A stretch of DNA of 7,334 nt. It comes from Verrucomicrobiota bacterium. Its GTDB lineage: Bacteria; Verrucomicrobiota; Verrucomicrobiia; Opitutales; Opitutaceae. This document shows, piece after piece, positions 5,359 through 7,334 of this stretch; the stretch's first letter is position 1, and every line of letters begins with the position of its first letter. The stretch spans positions 1 to 7,334 of the forward strand of contig JAUPWC010000142.1 in assembly GCA_030916665.1 (NCBI GenBank), given 5' to 3'. Below the pieces are notes generated by a model. That model worked only from the letters and a program-made list of their open reading frames with translations, made no database searches and was not told the origin of the DNA. Made by a program: the position numbers and the translations under genes.

Positions 5359-7334
5359 TCAAGGGAAAGGCCGAAAAGCACGCTCCCGGTTTTCCCGGTC
5401 CAGCCGCTCGTAAGCGGTGGTCGGCAGGCTGCCGAGGAACTCCCGGCCATAGGCCTTGGCGATCACGCGGGCGTCGAGGATCGTGACGAGTCCGCGGTCG
5501 GTTTTGCTGCGAATGAGCCGGCCCACGCCCTGGCGGAACTTGATGAGCGCGTCGGGCAGGGTCAGCTCGTTGAACGGGTTGCCGCCGGCGTCGCGGATGT
5601 GCTCGCACTTGGCCTCGGTGATCGGGTGGGTCGGCGGATCAATGGGCAGCCGGGTGATGATGACCTGCGAAAGGGCCGCGCCCGGCACATCCACGCCGGT
5701 CCAGAAACTGTCGGTGCCGAACAACACGGCATTGCCGAGACTGCGCATCTGCTGCGCGAGCTCTGTGCGGGAGAGATCGGCCCCTTGCATCAGGAAAGGA
5801 CGGCCCGCCTTGCGCCACTCCGGTTCCAGCGTTGTGGCGATGGCGCGCATGTCGGTGTAGCTGGTGAACAGCACCAGCGAACCGCCCTTCACCCGCCCGG
5901 TGCAGAAACGGATGTAGTCAGTCAGGGCGTCGAGTGCCAGCCGCGCCTCCTGCGGCGAGGGCAACGGCACGTCGGTCGCCACGAAGACGCGCATGTGCCG
6001 CTCATAGTCGAAGGGCGATTTGACAGCGACGGCCTCGGCCTGGTCCGCGCCGATGCGCGCGGCAAAGGGCTCGATGCTGCCGCCCATGGCCAGCGTGGCG
6101 CTCGTGCAGACGACGCTCGTCTGGCAGCCGAAGAGATGGCGGCGCAACTCAGGGGCTACGTCAATCGGTGCGCTGCGCAGCGTGACGATGGTCTGCTTCC
6201 GGCCGCTGCGCTCGGTCCAATAGACATGCCCCTCGTCGCCGAGCGTGAGCCACTCCATGAGATCGGCCTGGAGGCCCTTGATGCGCTGCTTCTGCTCCAG
6301 CAGTTCCTCGCTTTCGCGGCTGTCGGGCGGGGCCTTGTCGGCGAGCTTGGCCAGCACGCGTTCGAGCGCGCCGAGCGGTCCCTGCAGCATCGGCTCGGCC
6401 ACGCCGGCCTCGCGGACGCGCACGATGGCGCGCTGGTCAAGCACGCGGGCGGCGAGGAAGTCGAAGAACTGTTTGGCCGCATCGAGTGCGTCCACCACGA
6501 GCTGCTGGGCCTCGGGACCGCCGAGTTTGCGGAGCAGGCCGCGCTTGGTTTTCGGGTTGAAGAGGTGCTTGAGCGCACGGTCCACGCCGTAGCTGCTGAG
6601 CGAGAGACCGAAGTTGTTGGTCGCGACCTCGGGCACGGTGTGGGCCTCGTCGAGCACGAGGAAGTCGTCGGGGAACAGGACGCCGCGTGTTTCGCGCTGG
6701 GCGCCGTGGGCCTGCGCGCCGCCGGCGTTGATGAGGGCGAAGAGCAGGGCGTGGTTGACGATGATCACATGTGCCTGCCGCAGCCGGGCGCGGGCGCGCT
6801 GGTAGTGGCACTTCTCGCAGTCGCAGTGTTTGCGCGAGCAGGCGGAGGAATCGGCGTTGACGGCCTCCCAGACCTCGGGGCGCGGCGGCGGCTTCAACTC
6901 GTGGCGCAAACCGGTTGTGGTGGTCTCGGCCCAGGTCGCGATGCGCTGCAACTCCTCGTAGTCGGCGTCGGCGAAGAGACTGGCCCGGTTCGCGAGCGTG
7001 TGGCTGAGGCGGGTGGGGCAGAGGTAGTTGGATTTGCCGACCAGCACCGCCGAGCGGAATCCGGCATAGGGCGCGCCGGCGGGGTCTTCCTTGAAGATGC
7101 GGCGGCAGAGCGGCAGGTCCTTCTGCTCGATTTGTTCCTGCAGGGAGATGGTGTGCGTCGAGACGATGAGCTGCCGGCTCTGGTCCACGGCGTGGATGAT
7201 CCCCGGCAGGAGGTAGGCGAGGCTCTTGCCGACGCCGGTGCCGGCCTCGAAGAGCAGCGGCGTGTCGTCGGCCATCGCGGCGGCCACGGCGCGGGCCATC
7301 TGTTCCTGCTCGGGCCGGTGCTCCAGCTTCAGGG
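5359..7334 (-). CDS. dinG: DinG/XPD-family iron-sulphur DNA helicase; 5' end cut by the window edge
   Basis: A superfamily 2 helicase that unwinds DNA 5'-to-3' and in relatives resolves R-loops and forked or damaged structures. Numbering is from the internal Met at 7297-7299. Before it the frame stays open to the edge and reads EHRPEQEQ, a Q-motif-like lead-in, so the true start lies outside. Walker A AGTGVGKS 19-26; motif Ia STHTISLQEQ 47-56; DEAH 217-220; TSATL 399-403; LFTSY 477-481; GTDSFWTGVDVPG 528-540; QGVGRLIR 590-597. Cys94, Cys154, Cys159 and Cys164 fit the 4Fe-4S cluster pattern of XPD/DinG proteins; Cys161 is an extra one. At 646 aa plus the missing start it matches DinG/YoaA length, and any N-terminal exonuclease domain would be out of view. 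YoaA cannot be separated from DinG here. The phosphatase gene follows after 34 nt, in the same direction. Confidence 0.95.
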   Translation of the reverse strand, partial: LKLEHRPEQEQMARAVAAAMADDTPLLFEAGTGVGKSLAYLLPGIIHAVDQSRQLIVSTHTISLQEQIEQKDLPLCRRIFKEDPAGAPYAGFRSAVLVGKSNYLCPTRLSHTLANRASLFADADYEELQRIATWAETTTTGLRHELKPPPRPEVWEAVNADSSACSRKHCDCEKCHYQRARARLRQAHVIIVNHALLFALINAGGAQAHGAQRETRGVLFPDDFLVLDEAHTVPEVATNNFGLSLSSYGVDRALKHLFNPKTKRGLLRKLGGPEAQQLVVDALDAAKQFFDFLAARVLDQRAIVRVREAGVAEPMLQGPLGALERVLAKLADKAPPDSRESEELLEQKQRIKGLQADLMEWLTLGDEGHVYWTERSGRKQTIVTLRSAPIDVAPELRRHLFGCQTSVVCTSATLAMGGSIEPFAARIGADQAEAVAVKSPFDYERHMRVFVATDVPLPSPQEARLALDALTDYIRFCTGRVKGGSLVLFTSYTDMRAIATTLEPEWRKAGRPFLMQGADLSRTELAQQMRSLGNAVLFGTDSFWTGVDVPGAALSQVIITRLPIDPPTHPITEAKCEHIRDAGGNPFNELTLPDALIKFRQGVGRLIRSKTDRGLVTILDARVIAKAYGREFLGSLPTTAYERLDRENRERAFRPFP

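Overview
The window looks like a piece of a GC-rich chromosome, most probably from the Verrucomicrobiota and perhaps the Opitutaceae. Two things suggest this. Dispersed repeats of the 'ACCACGAAA...TTTCGTGGT' and 'CCATCCGTGT' kinds fill the gaps between genes, and short GC-rich palindromes sit inside a coding sequence. I associate both with that group from memory; no database was searched.

Layout. (1) Positions 1-2960, minus strand: hsdR, the restriction and translocation subunit of a type I restriction-modification enzyme. It is intact over 986 codons and runs off the left edge before its stop. (2) 2961-3236: a 276-nt gap between divergent genes, with a nested inverted repeat, an imperfect palindromic repeat and a tandem 10-mer. 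(3) 3237-4148, plus strand: a sugar-phosphate-type nucleotidyltransferase that starts with GTG inside the repeat DNA. (4) 4155-4229: a palindromic repeat between convergent genes. (5) 4227-7334, minus strand: a co-directional run transcribed leftwards, made of a DinG/XPD-type iron-sulphur helicase (its start lies beyond the right edge), a PP2C-family phosphatase and a small TPR protein.

How the genes relate. The helicase, phosphatase and TPR genes are spaced 34 and about 60 nt apart and could form one transcript, but no common pathway can be read from the sequence. hsdR needs modification and specificity subunits (hsdM, hsdS); neither is in the window, so if they are adjacent they lie beyond the left edge.

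The most notable signal is not a new gene system but the way repeats have entered coding DNA. An 87-nt block of three palindromic units is read through in hsdR (1432-1518), and a single 24-nt unit of the same family lies further along the gene (390-413). The second unit differs from the first by paired, stem-preserving changes. Other repeats supply the start codon of the nucleotidyltransferase and the stop codon of the TPR gene. hsdR also uses leucine codons quite differently from the nucleotidyltransferase. I found no CRISPR array, transposase, tRNA or rRNA, and no convincing undescribed defence system.
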